A stretch of DNA of 64,000 bases from Nocardioides xinjiangensis (GCF_017916455.1 NZ_JAFMSY010000001.1:558001-622000), one strand, 5' to 3'. Shown: positions 1 through 8,974, counted from the first letter of the stretch. The notes: generated from the letters alone by a model not told the origin. Program-made: numbers and translations.

Positions 1-159
1 GCACTCCCCCACCACGACGTCGTACCCGCGGCCTCGCAGCCACTCGACGCAGAAGTCGATGCGGGCGGCCGCGGCCCCAACCACGCCGGCCGACGGCGAG
101 GTCACACCGATCCGGTCGCCGGGCCGGAGTGGTCGCGGGAAGCGCAGCGGCGAGCTCAT
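1..159 (-). CDS. LD-carboxypeptidase (peptidase family S66), N-terminal part only
   Basis: The first 53 codons of a minus-strand gene are present; the rest lies beyond base 1. The start of the protein (PLRPGDRIGVTSPSAGV, then RIDFCVEWLRGRGYDVVVGE) is the typical opening of S66 peptidases (LdcA / MccF-like), where a short beta strand ending in TSPS precedes the domain that carries the catalytic Ser-Glu-His residues. Those residues are not in the window. Family members cleave LD bonds in murein peptides or detoxify microcin-like peptides; which applies here cannot be decided from this fragment. The ATG is divergent from, and only about 20 nt away from, the next gene, so the two promoters must overlap. 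Confidence 0.8.
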   Translation of the reverse strand, partial: MSSPLRFPRPLRPGDRIGVTSPSAGVVGAAAARIDFCVEWLRGRGYDVVVGEC

Positions 160-184
160 GCGAGGAGTCTGTCACTGTGTGTCC

Positions 185-631
185 ATGGGATTCGGCGACG
201 TGCTCCAGCAGGCCATCCACGCCGGCACCGGCGTGCCGCGACTGTGGGTCGCGGCCACGAGGGCCGGTCTCGGCCCCTCGGCCGCCGCGGAGGTGCTTCG
301 TCTGTCCCAGGCCGCGCTGCAGGCCGCCGCGGCGCACGGTCGCGGCGTGCCGGGGCGCACCAACGCGATGCGCCACTTCTTGTGGCAGGCGGCGCTCACC
401 GCGCGCTTCGGGGCGGACGTCGCCGGGTCGATCGCCGCCGCGCAGGAGGCGGGCACGCCGAACCGCCGCGACTCGCGCGTCGACGAGCACAACAACGCCG
501 CCGGCCGGGCCCACGGCGCCGCCCACGCCGCCGACCTCGCGGACCTCTCGCCGCGGGCGGCGATGGCCAGGCTGGTGCCGGTCGCGCTGGCGAAGTGGGA
601 GTCCGGCGAGCTGGTGTGGGTGCGCCGCTGA
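185..631 (+). CDS. DUF6973-like hypothetical protein
   Basis: Protein of about 148 residues without signal peptide or membrane segment. It carries the motif NAMRHFLWQAAL (around residues 58-69) and further on DSRVDEHNNAAGRAHG (around 97-112), a conserved His/Asp/Asn arrangement I associate with the DUF6973 family, whose function is unknown. ATG at 185 is used; GTG at 179 sits at a better distance (11 nt) from GAGGAG at 162-167 and may be the real start. An in-frame ATG at 158 would overlap the divergent S66 gene. The first half is rich in alanine. No operon partner on this strand. Confidence 0.7.
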   Translation: MGFGDVLQQAIHAGTGVPRLWVAATRAGLGPSAAAEVLRLSQAALQAAAAHGRGVPGRTNAMRHFLWQAALTARFGADVAGSIAAAQEAGTPNRRDSRVDEHNNAAGRAHGAAHAADLADLSPRAAMARLVPVALAKWESGELVWVRR

Positions 632-656
632 CCGTGGCGGGGTGCGTCGCGGCCGG

Positions 657-1070
657 CTAGGGAAGGACGGACCGGCCGATCTCGCCCGGGTTGTGGGCCA
701 CTTCCCACCGGAAGCCGTCGGGGTCGGCGAAGTAGCCGGTGTAGCCGCCCCACTCCCGCTCGACCGCCTCGCTGACGTGGCTCGCCCCGGCCGCGCGCGC
801 CTGCTCGAGGACGGTGTCGACCCCCTGGGCGGTGGCGACGTTGTGGGCGAGGGTGACCGGCGGCACGCCGCGGGTGGGCCGCTGCCCGACCTCGGCGACG
901 AAGCCGGCCTCGACCCAGAAGCTGAGCACGACCTTGTCGGCCACCCGGAACATCAGGACCTCGCCGGGCACGTCGACCTCGGCCTCCCAGCCCAGCCCGC
1001 CGACGTAGAACCGGCGGGTGGCCTCGAGGTCGGTGACCACGAGGGTGATGAAGCTGACGCGCTGGTCCAC
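657..1070 (-). CDS. VOC (glyoxalase/bleomycin resistance/dioxygenase) family protein
   Basis: A 137-residue single-module vicinal-oxygen-chelate protein. The pattern ITLVVTDLEATRRFYVGGLGW near the N terminus and GYTGYFADPDGFRWEVAHNP near the C terminus are the usual opening and closing beta-alpha-beta motifs of the family; the terminal Glu of FRWEVAHN is at the usual metal-ligand position. Substrate cannot be predicted. Start is GTG at 1070, just after the stop of the upstream acetyltransferase (stop codon 1072-1074), so it is the last gene of a kynU-GNAT-VOC run and is probably translationally coupled. Confidence 0.88.
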   Translation of the reverse strand: MDQRVSFITLVVTDLEATRRFYVGGLGWEAEVDVPGEVLMFRVADKVVLSFWVEAGFVAEVGQRPTRGVPPVTLAHNVATAQGVDTVLEQARAAGASHVSEAVEREWGGYTGYFADPDGFRWEVAHNPGEIGRSVLP

Positions 1071-1071
1071 G

Positions 1072-1842
1072 TCATCGCTCCGCGTCGGCCCGGTTGGCCT
1101 GGTCGGGCTGGTCGGGCTGGTCGGGCTGGGGCGGGCGAGCGGCGAGGCGGACGCGCTGGCGGCCCATCGAGTCGAAGTTGCGGTCGTCGAGCCAGTCGTC
1201 GAGGGCCTGGCGCACGCGCGGCCACTCCAGGTCCGTGATGGAGAACCAGTCGGTGTCGCGGTTGCGGCCCTTGTAGACCACCGCGTTGCGGAAGCGCCCC
1301 TCCCAGATGAACCCCAGGCGGATCGCCGCCCGGCGCGACGGCGCGTTGAGGCTGTCGCACTTCCACTCGTAGCGCCGGTAGCCGAGGTCGTCGAAGACGT
1401 GGCGCATGAGCAGCGCCATCGCCTCGGTGGCGGCTCGGCTGCGCTGGAGCTGCCGGCCGAAGGCGATCCCGCCTACTTCGACCGAGCCCATCGCGGGGTC
1501 GATCCGCATGAGCGAGCAGAACCCGGCCGCGCGACCGGTCTCGCGCGGCACGATCGCGTACATCACCTGGCCGGGGTCGGCCGCGCCGCGATGCACGATG
1601 TCGGCCAGCTCCTCGCGGTCGCGGGGCCGGTCCCAGGCGAGGTACGTCCACAGCGGGTCGTCGTCCGCGCCGCACACCGCGGCGAGCAGGTCGTCGACGT
1701 GCTGGGGACCGATCGGCTCGAGCCGGACGCCCTTGCCCTCCAGCACGTTGCCACCGGGCGGCTGCACGGGCGCCCAGTCCACCGGCCGGCCGATCCGCTG
1801 ACCGTGGGCGTTGGTGCGCGGGCCCTGCGTGTGCGCGCTCAC
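1072..1842 (-). CDS. GNAT family N-acetyltransferase (RimJ/RimL type)
   Basis: About 256 residues. The core (EGKGVRLEPIGPQHVDDLLAA, then GSVEVGGIAFGRQLQRSRAATEA and NAPSRRAAIRLGFIWEGRFR) is a GNAT_3 / RimJ-RimL-like fold; the stretch around QLQRSRAATEA is the pyrophosphate-binding loop for acetyl-CoA. Such enzymes acetylate protein N-termini or small amines; the substrate here is unknown. GTG at 1842 overlaps the kynureninase stop by 4 nt (GTGA), so the genes are coupled. The C terminus ends in a low-complexity run with PDQ repeats encoded by three copies of a 9-nt unit (about 1100-1129), which looks like recent slippage outside the folded domain. Confidence 0.88.
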   Translation of the reverse strand: MSAHTQGPRTNAHGQRIGRPVDWAPVQPPGGNVLEGKGVRLEPIGPQHVDDLLAAVCGADDDPLWTYLAWDRPRDREELADIVHRGAADPGQVMYAIVPRETGRAAGFCSLMRIDPAMGSVEVGGIAFGRQLQRSRAATEAMALLMRHVFDDLGYRRYEWKCDSLNAPSRRAAIRLGFIWEGRFRNAVVYKGRNRDTDWFSITDLEWPRVRQALDDWLDDRNFDSMGRQRVRLAARPPQPDQPDQPDQANRADAER

Positions 1843-3059
1843 CGCAGGGCCTCCGCGACCGCGGCCATGCCACGCTCGACCTCGTCGTACGACGTCGACA
1901 GCGGCGACAGCCCGATCCGCAGCCCGCCGGGGTCGCGGTAGTCCGGGATCACGTCGCGCTCCCAGAGCCGGGCGGTCACCTCCCGCATCCGGTCGTGGTG
2001 GAGCGTCACGTGGCCGCCGCGCCGCTGGGCGTCGCGCGGCGACGCGAGGGTGACCTCGGGCAGGGTCGCGTCGGCGAGGTCGACGGCGTACGACGTCAGC
2101 GCGACGGACTTGGCGCGGATCGCCTCGATGCCCGCCTCCTCGACCAGCTCGAGCATCTGCTGCATCGCGACCATGCCGAGGATCGGCGGCGTGCCGGAGA
2201 TGAAGCGACGGATGCCGGCGGCGGGGGTGTAGCCGGGGCCCATGCGGAACGGGTCGGCATGGCCCATCCAGCCCTGGATGGGCTGGGTGAGCTCGCCCTG
2301 GAGCCGGGCGTTGACGTAGCCGAAGGCCGGCGAGCCGGGACCGCCGTTGAGGTACTTGTACGTGCAGCCGACCGCCAGGTCGACGTCCCACGCGTCGAGG
2401 GCGACCGGGACGACGCCGGCCGAGTGGCAGAGGTCCCACAGCACGAGTGCCCCCGCGTCGTGGGCGATCCGCGTCAGCTCCGGCGCGTCGGCGAGCCAGG
2501 CGGAGCGGTAGGAGACGTGGTTCAGCACGACGAGGGCGGTGCGCTCGGTGACCGCCTCGCGCAGCTGGTCCGCGGTGACGCCGGCACTCGTGTCGACCTC
2601 GATCCACCGCAGGCTCAGGCCGCGCTCGGCCGCGATGCCCTCGGCGACGTAGCGGTCGGTCGGGAAGTTGTCGGTGTCGATGACGATCTCCGTGCGGGCG
2701 GGGTCCGTCCGCGAGGCGTGGTCGACCGCTGCGCGCATCAGCTTGTAGAGCCAGACGGTCGTCGAGTCACCGACCGCGGTCTGCCCCGCGGTGGCGCCGA
2801 GCACGACGCGCCCGAGGTCGTCGCCGAGCGTCGTCGGCAGGTCCATCCACTGCTCGTCCCACCCCCGGATCAGGCGCCCGCCCCAGTCCTGCTGGACGAA
2901 CGCGGTGAGGCGGTCGGCCGTGGTCGCCACCGGCCGGCCGAGGGAGTTGCCGTCGAAGTAGACGAGGTCGCTGGCGGCGCCGACGAAGCGCTCGCGGAAT
3001 CCGGCGAGGGGGTCGGCCGCGTCGAGCTCTGCCGCGCCGCGCTGGAGGAGACTGGTCAC
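1839..3059 (-). CDS. kynU: Kynureninase
   Basis: PLP-dependent hydrolase that converts kynurenine (or 3-hydroxykynurenine) to anthranilate (or 3-hydroxyanthranilate) and alanine. About 406 residues, the usual length. Visible landmarks: FDGNSLGRP near residue 36-44, WDLCHSAG with the PLP-ring Asp near 209, and the PLP lysine in CTYKYLNGGPG near 235. Two GTG codons lie in tandem at 3062 and 3059. The second is chosen because a TAGGTT -10 element ends 6 nt before it, which fits the leaderless pattern seen elsewhere in this window. No other kynurenine-pathway gene is in the window; the two downstream genes are coupled by overlap but have no obvious link to tryptophan breakdown. Confidence 0.93.
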   Translation of the reverse strand: MTSLLQRGAAELDAADPLAGFRERFVGAASDLVYFDGNSLGRPVATTADRLTAFVQQDWGGRLIRGWDEQWMDLPTTLGDDLGRVVLGATAGQTAVGDSTTVWLYKLMRAAVDHASRTDPARTEIVIDTDNFPTDRYVAEGIAAERGLSLRWIEVDTSAGVTADQLREAVTERTALVVLNHVSYRSAWLADAPELTRIAHDAGALVLWDLCHSAGVVPVALDAWDVDLAVGCTYKYLNGGPGSPAFGYVNARLQGELTQPIQGWMGHADPFRMGPGYTPAAGIRRFISGTPPILGMVAMQQMLELVEEAGIEAIRAKSVALTSYAVDLADATLPEVTLASPRDAQRRGGHVTLHHDRMREVTARLWERDVIPDYRDPGGLRIGLSPLSTSYDEVERGMAAVAEALR

Positions 3060-3065
3060 CACCGC

Positions 3066-3071
3066 AACCTA
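3066..3071 (-). promoter_or_regulatory. Probable -10 element of leaderless kynU promoter
   Basis: TAGGTT on the minus strand, 6 nt before GTG at 3059. The transcript would then start on or next to the start codon. No convincing -35 box was seen. Confidence 0.45.
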
Positions 3072-3101
3072 TCCGTCGTCCGCCCCTCCAGCGACGGCGC
3101 G

Positions 3102-4793
3102 TCAGTAGCAGACGGCTCCGTGAGCGGCGCTCTGGACGACCTTGCGGTACTTGCCGAGGACGCCGCGGGTGTACTTCGGCGGGAGCGGCTCCCAGCCCTC
3201 GGCCCGCGCGGCCAGCTCGGACTCGTCCACGTGGACGTCGAGCGTCATGTTGGCGACGTCGAGGGTGATCCGGTCGCCGTCGCGGAGGAAGGCGATCGGA
3301 CCGCCGTCGCTCGCCTCCGGCGCGATGTGGCCGACGCAGAGGCCGGTCGTGCCGCCGGAGAACCGGCCGTCGGTGATCAGCAGGACGTCCTTGCCGAGGC
3401 CGGCACCCTTGATCGCCCCGGTGATGGCGAGCATCTCGCGCATGCCGGGACCGCCCTTGGGACCCTCGTAGCGGATGACGACGACGTCGCCGGCCTGGAT
3501 CGCGCCGTCGGCGAGGGCGTCGAGGGCCTTGCGCTCGCCGTCGAAGACCCGGGCGGTGCCGGTGAAGGTGGAGTCGTCGAACCCCGCGCTCTTGACCACC
3601 GCGCCCTCGGGGGCGAGCGAGCCCTTGAGGATCGTGAGGCCCCCGGTGGCGTGGATCGGCCGGTCCAGCTGGCGCAGGATCTCGCCGTCGAGCGGCTTCG
3701 GGTCGAGGTCGGCGAGGTTCTCCGCCATAGTCTTGCCGGTGCAGGTGAGCACGTCACCGTGGAGGTGACCGGCGTCGAGCAGCGCCCGCAGCAGCACCGG
3801 GATGCCGCCGACCCGGTCGAAGTCGGTCCACACGAAGCGGCCGAACGGCTTCATATCGGCCAGGTGCGGGACCTTGCGCCCGATGCGGGTGAAGTCGTCG
3901 AGCGTGAGGTCCACCTCGGCCTCGCGCGCGATGGCGAGGAGGTGCAGGACGGCGTTGGTCGAGCCGCCGAGCGCCATGGCCATCGCGATGGCGTTCTCGA
4001 ACGCGGGGCGGGTCATGATCTGCCGGGCGGTGATGCCCTGGCGCAGCATGTTGACGACCGCCTCGCCGGACTTGTGGGCGAACCCGTCACGGCGGCGGTC
4101 CACCGCCGGCGGGGAGGAGCTGCCGGGCAGCGACATGCCGATCGCCTCGGCGACGCTCGCCATCGTGTTCGCGGTGTACGCACCGCCGCAGGCACCCTCG
4201 CCAGGACAGATCGCACGCTCGATCTCGTCGACCTTCTCACGCGAGATCTTGCCCGCGAGGCAGGCACCGACGGCCTCGAAGGCGTCGATGATGGTCACGT
4301 CGCGCCCGTCGACCTGGCCCGGCATGATCGTGCCGGCGTACAGGAAGACGCTCGCGAGGTCGAGGCGCGCGGCCGCCATGAGCATGCCGGGGAGCGACTT
4401 GTCGCACCCCGCGAGGAGGACCGACCCGTCGAGGCGCTCGGCCATCATCACGGTCTCCACCGAGTCGGCGATGACCTCACGGCTGACGAGGGAGAAGTGC
4501 ATCCCCTCGTGCCCCATGGAGATGCCGTCGGAGACCGAGATCGTGCCGAACTCGAGCGGGTAGCCGCCGCCGGCGTGCACGCCGTTCTTGACCGCCTTGG
4601 CCAGGCGGTCCAGCGAGAGGTTGCAGGGCGTGATCTCGTTCCAGCTCGACGCGACGCCGATCTGCGGCTTCTCCCAGTCGTCGTCACCCATCCCCACCGC
4701 GCGGAGCATGCCGCGGGCGGCGGCCTTCTCGAGGCCGTCGGTGACGTCGCGACTGCGGGGCTTGATGTCCGGTCCCTCGGCTGCGTGGGTCAT
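3102..4793 (-). CDS. ilvD: Dihydroxy-acid dehydratase
   Basis: Fe-S dehydratase of valine, leucine, isoleucine and pantothenate synthesis; converts 2,3-dihydroxy-isovalerate or -3-methylvalerate to the 2-keto acid. 563 residues, normal for the family. Three cysteines at the expected cluster positions are visible: C57 (ITPCNLS), C130 ([10 protein letters not shown]) and C202 ([11 protein letters not shown]). The [19 protein letters not shown] motif near the C terminus is also present. This spacing fits the [2Fe-2S] type. The ATG at 4793 follows a TAGCCT -10 by 6 nt, so the gene is probably leaderless. It stands alone: kynU downstream is 39 nt away with its own promoter. No T-box or leader attenuator was seen upstream. 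Confidence 0.97.
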   Translation of the reverse strand: MTHAAEGPDIKPRSRDVTDGLEKAAARGMLRAVGMGDDDWEKPQIGVASSWNEITPCNLSLDRLAKAVKNGVHAGGGYPLEFGTISVSDGISMGHEGMHFSLVSREVIADSVETVMMAERLDGSVLLAGCDKSLPGMLMAAARLDLASVFLYAGTIMPGQVDGRDVTIIDAFEAVGACLAGKISREKVDEIERAICPGEGACGGAYTANTMASVAEAIGMSLPGSSSPPAVDRRRDGFAHKSGEAVVNMLRQGITARQIMTRPAFENAIAMAMALGGSTNAVLHLLAIAREAEVDLTLDDFTRIGRKVPHLADMKPFGRFVWTDFDRVGGIPVLLRALLDAGHLHGDVLTCTGKTMAENLADLDPKPLDGEILRQLDRPIHATGGLTILKGSLAPEGAVVKSAGFDDSTFTGTARVFDGERKALDALADGAIQAGDVVVIRYEGPKGGPGMREMLAITGAIKGAGLGKDVLLITDGRFSGGTTGLCVGHIAPEASDGGPIAFLRDGDRITLDVANMTLDVHVDESELAARAEGWEPLPPKYTRGVLGKYRKVVQSAAHGAVCY

Positions 4794-4799
4794 GCCTGC

Positions 4800-4805
4800 A
4801 GGCTA
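4800..4805 (-). promoter_or_regulatory. Probable -10 element of leaderless ilvD promoter
   Basis: TAGCCT on the minus strand, 6 nt upstream of the ilvD ATG at 4793; same geometry as other leaderless starts in the window. Confidence 0.45.
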
Positions 4806-4853
4806 ATCGGCGCGCCCGCACCCTCCGGCGCTCGTCTCACCGCCGGCGCCGAG

Positions 4854-5489
4854 TCAGCCCGGCCATGTGCCGGACCGGACGCTCGCCTGCTCGCCCTGTT
4901 GCTGCAGGCGGCGGCGCCGCCGTTCCTCGCGGACCTCGTCGAGGTGCACCATCTCCGCGACCAGCTGGTGGCGGGCGGGGTGGTCGACCGGGGTGCCGAA
5001 CAGGTTCCGTTCGAGGTGCTTGCGCCAGGGCCCGTGGTAGCCGATCGCCGGGTCCTTCGCCGCGCGGGACCGTCGTGGCCACCCGAGCGCCTCGATCGAG
5101 GTCATCGCCCGTAGCCGCCGGGGCACCCACCACCCCGCCACACGCAGGTCGGCGTGCGCCGGGAACCGGCTTCCTCCGCGCGTGCGTGCCCCGTCGGCGC
5201 GCATCGGCTCCACCGGCTCACCGGATTCGCGGTCGCTGAAGCCGACCTCGAGCCGTGCCAGCTCGAGCAGCGCCTGGAGGACGCTGGCGCGGGGGCTCGT
5301 GCGTCCGGTCTCCCACCGGGCCACCGCGGACTGCGACACCTCCAGCGCCTGCGCCAGCCCCCGTTGCGAGACGTCGAGGATCCGTCGGATCCGTCGGACC
5401 AGCCCGGGGACCCCGCCCGGGAACGGCCCCATGCACAACCACTCCTCCTCGGCCTCGGTCACCGCCGCGCCGACCGTCGTACCGTCCAC
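4854..5489 (-). CDS. XRE-family helix-turn-helix protein
   Basis: About 211 residues. Residues roughly 25-90 form an XRE/HTH_3 domain: LVRRIRRILDVSQRGLAQAL, followed by VSQSAVARWETGRTSPR, in which SQSAVARWE is the recognition helix. The C-terminal half (PWRKHLERNLFGTPVDHPARHQLVAEMVH) is not recognised. The open frame extends to a GTG at 5516, but AGGAG followed by 7 nt favours GTG 5489 (5492 is also possible). No effector gene is obviously linked. Downstream is ilvD on the same strand, 60 nt away, with its own promoter. Confidence 0.82.
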   Translation of the reverse strand: MDGTTVGAAVTEAEEEWLCMGPFPGGVPGLVRRIRRILDVSQRGLAQALEVSQSAVARWETGRTSPRASVLQALLELARLEVGFSDRESGEPVEPMRADGARTRGGSRFPAHADLRVAGWWVPRRLRAMTSIEALGWPRRSRAAKDPAIGYHGPWRKHLERNLFGTPVDHPARHQLVAEMVHLDEVREERRRRRLQQQGEQASVRSGTWPG

Positions 5490-5708
5490 CACCTGTCTCC
5501 TCTCCGCTGTGACCACCGGCGCGTCTCTTCGGCGCCGGTGCGGCCATCACAGCCGAGCCCGCGGACGGACGCCGGACGTCGTCCACAGCGGGCCCGGTCA
5601 CCCGCCGGTCCGCGCGCCTGTGGACGTCTGATGGCCGGCGACGAGCTGTGGTGGCGTACCGGCCACGCCTCCTCCATCTCGCGAAGCCCCGCCGCCACCC
5701 CTTGTCGC

Positions 5709-5727
5709 TGAGTCGCTCAGCGACTCA
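5709..5727. repeat. Palindromic repeat, perfect copy
   Basis: TGAGTCGCTCAGCGACTCA: two perfect 9-nt arms around a single central base. Related sequences occur at 5774, 11697, 15458 and 15581, and more loosely at 47107. No T-tract follows it, so a classical intrinsic terminator is not shown. Confidence 0.7.
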
Positions 5728-5773
5728 CTGGCAACAGCCGGGCGAGCGGCCGGGGCGGCGGCGTGCCGCACCT

Positions 5774-5792
5774 CGAGTCGGTCAGCGACTCA
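5774..5792. repeat. Palindromic repeat, degenerate copy
   Basis: CGAGTCGGTCAGCGACTCA; the right arm is identical to the copy at 5709 and the left arm has two mismatches. The distance between the two copies is 65 nt, and both are followed by similar bases (CACTGGCAA versus CACGGGCAA), which suggests a longer duplicated unit. Confidence 0.65.
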
Positions 5793-5918
5793 CGGGCAAG
5801 GACGCGACTGAGGCCCGCTCGGCCTCCCGGCGCCCACGGGCGGATTGCAGTTCCGGGGTCCGCCACGACCGGGCGCAGCGCGAGCACAAGCAGGCCGGCC
5901 ACCCCCGCCCGGAAGGAC

Positions 5919-7022
5919 TCAGGCGAGCCGGGCGGCACGGACGACGAGCACGTCCGGCAGGTCCTTGTGGATCTCCTGCCACGTCGCGCCCTCGTCGGGC
6001 GAGGCCCACACGCCGCCGTTGCGGCCACCGAAGTAAAGCCCGGGCTGCTCGTGGTCGTCGGCGCACATGGCGTCGCGCATCACGGCGGTGAAGTAGCCGT
6101 CGGGGAGCATCCCCTCGCCGAGCGGCTCCCAGGACGCGCCGGCGTCCGTGGTCCGGTAGACCCGGGCCTTGCCGTCGACGGGCCAGCGCGCCTCGGCCCC
6201 GGCGATCGGGAAGTTGTACGCCGTGTCGGCGCGGTGCGGGTGCGCCACGATCGCGAACCCGAACTCGGTCGGCAGACCGGGGGCGATGTCCTGCCAGGAG
6301 GCGCCACCGTCGTCCGAGCGGTACACGCCGCCGTGGTTCTGCAGGTAGAGCCGCTCGGGATCGACGGCGTCCCGTGCGACCTTGTGCACGCACTGGCCGA
6401 ACTCCGGGTAGTGACGGTCGCCCGGGAAGAACTCGGCCTTCACCCCGGTGTTGGACGCCGCCCACGTGGACCCGCCGTCCGCGGTGACGTAGACGCCGCC
6501 CGTCGACAGCGCAGCGAGCACGCGGGAGGGGTCGGCGGGGTGCGGCAGGATGGTGTGGAACGCCTGGCCGCCGAACCCCTGGTCCCACTCCGCGCGGTGG
6601 GGGTGGTCCCACAGGCCGCGCACGAGCGAGAAGGTCTCGCCGCGGTCGGTGGAGCGGAACACCGCGCCCGGCTCCGTCCCGGCCCACACGACGCCGTCGC
6701 CGCCGTCCTCCGACGGCCCGGGCTGCAACTGCCACACGCGGGCCAGCGTGGCGCCGGTGTCCTCGGGGAAGCGGACCGCACCGTTCGGCGTCTCGTCCCA
6801 GGTGGCGCCGAGGTCGTCGGAGCGCCACACCTGTGGACCCAGCCAGCTCGACGACGCCCCCGCCAGCAACCGCGTGGATGGGCCGCGGGTGTCGACCATG
6901 ACCGAGTAGACCTCCTCCATCGGGAAGTGCGGCCCGGTCCACTCCCACGACGTCCGGGCCTCGTCGGAGGTCCCCAGCCACATGCCCTTGCGGGTACCGA
7001 CCATCAGCAGCGTGCGCGACAT
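5919..7022 (-). CDS. BNR/Asp-box repeat (sortilin/YVTN-like beta-propeller) protein
   Basis: 367 residues, cytoplasmic by sequence (no signal peptide). At least six Asp-boxes are visible: SDDLGATWD, STDRGETFS, TADGGSTWA, SDDGGASWQ, TTDAGASWE and SPDEGATWQ. This predicts a six- or seven-bladed propeller like those of sortilin/Vps10 and exo-sialidase-like proteins. The sialidase catalytic Arg triad is not evident, so sialidase activity should not be assumed. ATG at 7022 has a strong AAGGAG five nt upstream. Similar actinobacterial proteins are commonly annotated only as exo-alpha-sialidase-like or WD40/YVTN/BNR repeat protein. Confidence 0.85.
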   Translation of the reverse strand: MSRTLLMVGTRKGMWLGTSDEARTSWEWTGPHFPMEEVYSVMVDTRGPSTRLLAGASSSWLGPQVWRSDDLGATWDETPNGAVRFPEDTGATLARVWQLQPGPSEDGGDGVVWAGTEPGAVFRSTDRGETFSLVRGLWDHPHRAEWDQGFGGQAFHTILPHPADPSRVLAALSTGGVYVTADGGSTWAASNTGVKAEFFPGDRHYPEFGQCVHKVARDAVDPERLYLQNHGGVYRSDDGGASWQDIAPGLPTEFGFAIVAHPHRADTAYNFPIAGAEARWPVDGKARVYRTTDAGASWEPLGEGMLPDGYFTAVMRDAMCADDHEQPGLYFGGRNGGVWASPDEGATWQEIHKDLPDVLVVRAARLA

Positions 7023-7071
7023 GGGGGCTCCTTAGTGTGGGGACGGGCGGCGACGGCGCTCACGGGACGGT

Positions 7072-7911
7072 TCACTGCATCGTGCGGTTGCGGAAGACCT
7101 TCAGGGACAGCGGCGCGACGACCGCCGTGATCGCCACCGTCCACAGGACCGTGAAGAGCACGGGGTGCTGCATCGGCAGGTGCGCGTCGGCCGGGGCCGG
7201 ACCGGTGTTGCCCCAGAGCTCGCGCACGGCCTGGACGAGCGCGGAGATCGGGTTCCACTCCGCGATCGCCCGCAGGACCGTGCCCATCCGCTCCGACGGC
7301 GCGAACGCGTTGGAGAGGAACGTCAGCGGGAACATCGTGGTGAACATGACGCCGTTGACGGCCTCGACCGAGCGCATCGCCGAGCCGACGAGGATGCCGA
7401 TCCAGATCATGGCGAAGCCCCAGAGCAGCAGCAGCCCGTACGCCGCCAGCGCGTCGAGGGCCGAGCCGCGGATCCGCCAGCCCACGACCAGGCCGGTCAG
7501 CGACATCACGATGATGCCGATGAACGAGTGGGTCAGGCTGGACATCGAGCGACCGACCAGGATCGCCGCCGGGTTGATCGGCAGCGACCGGAACCGGTCG
7601 ACGACGCCCTTGTCGATGTCGGCGGTCAGGCCGACCGCCACGATGAACGACGCGAACGCGATGGTCTGGCCCATGATCCCGCCCAGCAGCCACTCGCGGT
7701 AGCCGGCCGGCGCCGCGACCGCGATCGCCCCGCCGAAGACGTAGGCGAACAGCAGCACGAACATCACCGGCTGGATGGTGACGTCGAGCAGCATCTCCGG
7801 CATCCGCTTGATGTGGATGAGGTTGCGCCGGAAGATCGTCACGGACTGGTGCCACAGCGAGGTGTGGCGGATCTCGGGGCGCTCCAGGGCGCCGTACGGC
7901 GTGTGGCTCAT
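7072..7911 (-). CDS. ABC-2 type transporter permease (DrrB-like)
   Basis: 279 residues with six predicted membrane helices. Residues from about 15 on (TSLWHQSVTIFRRNLIHIKR) form the amphipathic entry helix of ABC2_membrane permeases such as DrrB, and the region NAFAPSERMGTVLRAIAEWNP is the family's conserved loop before the last helices. Works with the ATPase encoded immediately upstream; the ATG overlaps the ATPase stop by 4 nt (ATGA). Drug, lipid or glycan export is typical of the family; the substrate is unknown. Confidence 0.92.
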   Translation of the reverse strand: MSHTPYGALERPEIRHTSLWHQSVTIFRRNLIHIKRMPEMLLDVTIQPVMFVLLFAYVFGGAIAVAAPAGYREWLLGGIMGQTIAFASFIVAVGLTADIDKGVVDRFRSLPINPAAILVGRSMSSLTHSFIGIIVMSLTGLVVGWRIRGSALDALAAYGLLLLWGFAMIWIGILVGSAMRSVEAVNGVMFTTMFPLTFLSNAFAPSERMGTVLRAIAEWNPISALVQAVRELWGNTGPAPADAHLPMQHPVLFTVLWTVAITAVVAPLSLKVFRNRTMQ

Positions 7912-8945
7912 GCGCGCACCTCCTCGTCCTCGGTCGTGTGGCCGGCGGCGGGCCCGGCCGACGGGTCGGCGCCGGAGCCGTCGGGACCAGCCGCCGGCTC
8001 GGCCTCCTCGGCCCGGTGGCCGGTGAGGTTGAGGAAGACGTCGTCGAGGCTGGGCCGCTGGAGGCCCAGGTCGTCGATCTCGATGCCGCTGCCGTCGAAG
8101 AGGGCGGCGATGCGGGTGATGTCGGAGAGCCCCTCGGCCGGCGCGGTGATCCGGCGGGCCGACTCCTCGACGTGCACCTCGAGACCCGCCTCCCGCACAC
8201 GCTCCACCGCCGCGGGCAGGTCGTCGGGTCGGGAGACCGTGACGACGAGGGCGGCCTTGCCGGACGCGTCCTTGAGCTGCAGCGGCGTCCCGTGCGCGAT
8301 GACCGTGCCGCGGTCGATCACGACGATGTCGTCGGCGAGCTGGTCGGCCTCCTCGAGGTACTGGGTGGTGAGCAGCAGCGTCGTCCCGTCGTCGACCAGG
8401 TCTCGCAGGACGTCCCACAGCTCGACCCGGCTGCGCGGGTCGAGGCCCGTGGTGGGCTCGTCGAGGAAGAGCACCGGCGGTGTCGCCACGAGGCTCACCG
8501 CCAGGTCCAGCCGCCGGCGCATGCCGCCGGAGTAGGTCTTCACCACGCGGTCGGCGGCGTCGCTGAGCGAGAACCGCTCCAGCAGCTCGCCGCCGACCCG
8601 GTCGATCGTGCGCCGGTCGAGGCCGTACAGGCTGCCGATGAGCCAGATGTTCTCCCGGCCGGTGAGCAGCTCGTCGACCGTCGCCGACTGGCCGGTCAGG
8701 CCCATCGCGCGGCGTACGGCGGCCGGCTCGGTCAGGATGTCGTGCCCGGCCACGCGCGCGGTGCCGCGGGTGGGCTTGGTCAGTGTCGTCATCATCCGGA
8801 CGGTGGTCGTCTTGCCGGCCCCGTTCGGTCCCAGGAGGCCCAGGACCGACCCCCTCGGTACCGCGAAGCTGACGTCGTCCACCGCCAGCGTGTCCCCGAA
8901 CTGCTTGACCAGTCCGTCCGCCTCGATCGCGTGCTCGTGCGTCAC
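7908..8945 (-). CDS. ABC transporter ATP-binding protein (DrrA-like)
   Basis: 345 residues. Walker A GPNGAGKTT (39-47), signature YSGGMRRRLDLA (138-149), Walker B PVLFLDEPTTGLDP (157-170). The C-terminal extension with LQRPSLDDVFLNLTGHRAEE is the regulatory tail typical of DrrA-type drug exporters, here followed by an acidic, Gly/Ala-rich end. GTG start at 8945. Divergently transcribed from a PadR regulator 68 nt away, the usual arrangement for PadR-controlled multidrug exporters, so repression by the PadR protein is likely (inference). Confidence 0.94.
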   Translation of the reverse strand: MTHEHAIEADGLVKQFGDTLAVDDVSFAVPRGSVLGLLGPNGAGKTTTVRMMTTLTKPTRGTARVAGHDILTEPAAVRRAMGLTGQSATVDELLTGRENIWLIGSLYGLDRRTIDRVGGELLERFSLSDAADRVVKTYSGGMRRRLDLAVSLVATPPVLFLDEPTTGLDPRSRVELWDVLRDLVDDGTTLLLTTQYLEEADQLADDIVVIDRGTVIAHGTPLQLKDASGKAALVVTVSRPDDLPAAVERVREAGLEVHVEESARRITAPAEGLSDITRIAALFDGSGIEIDDLGLQRPSLDDVFLNLTGHRAEEAEPAAGPDGSGADPSAGPAAGHTTEDEEVRA

Positions 8946-8974
8946 CCCGTCGTCCCCGTCCCTCGTGTCCCTCC

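Larger units (their letters stand above)
5517..5918. other. 400-nt non-coding stretch with two palindromic repeats
   Basis: Lies between the 3' end of the BNR-repeat gene and the start region of the XRE gene, both on the minus strand. No convincing coding sequence on either strand. It holds two copies of a 19-nt palindromic motif (5709-5727 and 5774-5792), listed separately. Confidence 0.6.

Noticed and set aside
4806-4853. T-box or attenuator for ilvD
   Set aside because: The gap to the XRE gene is too short for a T-box, and the gene looks leaderless.
1995-5114. A 1039-codon open frame on the plus strand opposite kynU and ilvD
   Set aside because: It is the antisense shadow of two well recognised genes; composition is Arg/Asp/Val/Gly-rich with no domain.
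5919-7022. Calling the BNR-repeat protein a sialidase
   Set aside because: Asp-boxes are present but the catalytic Arg triad and Tyr/Glu pair of sialidases are not evident, and there is no signal peptide.
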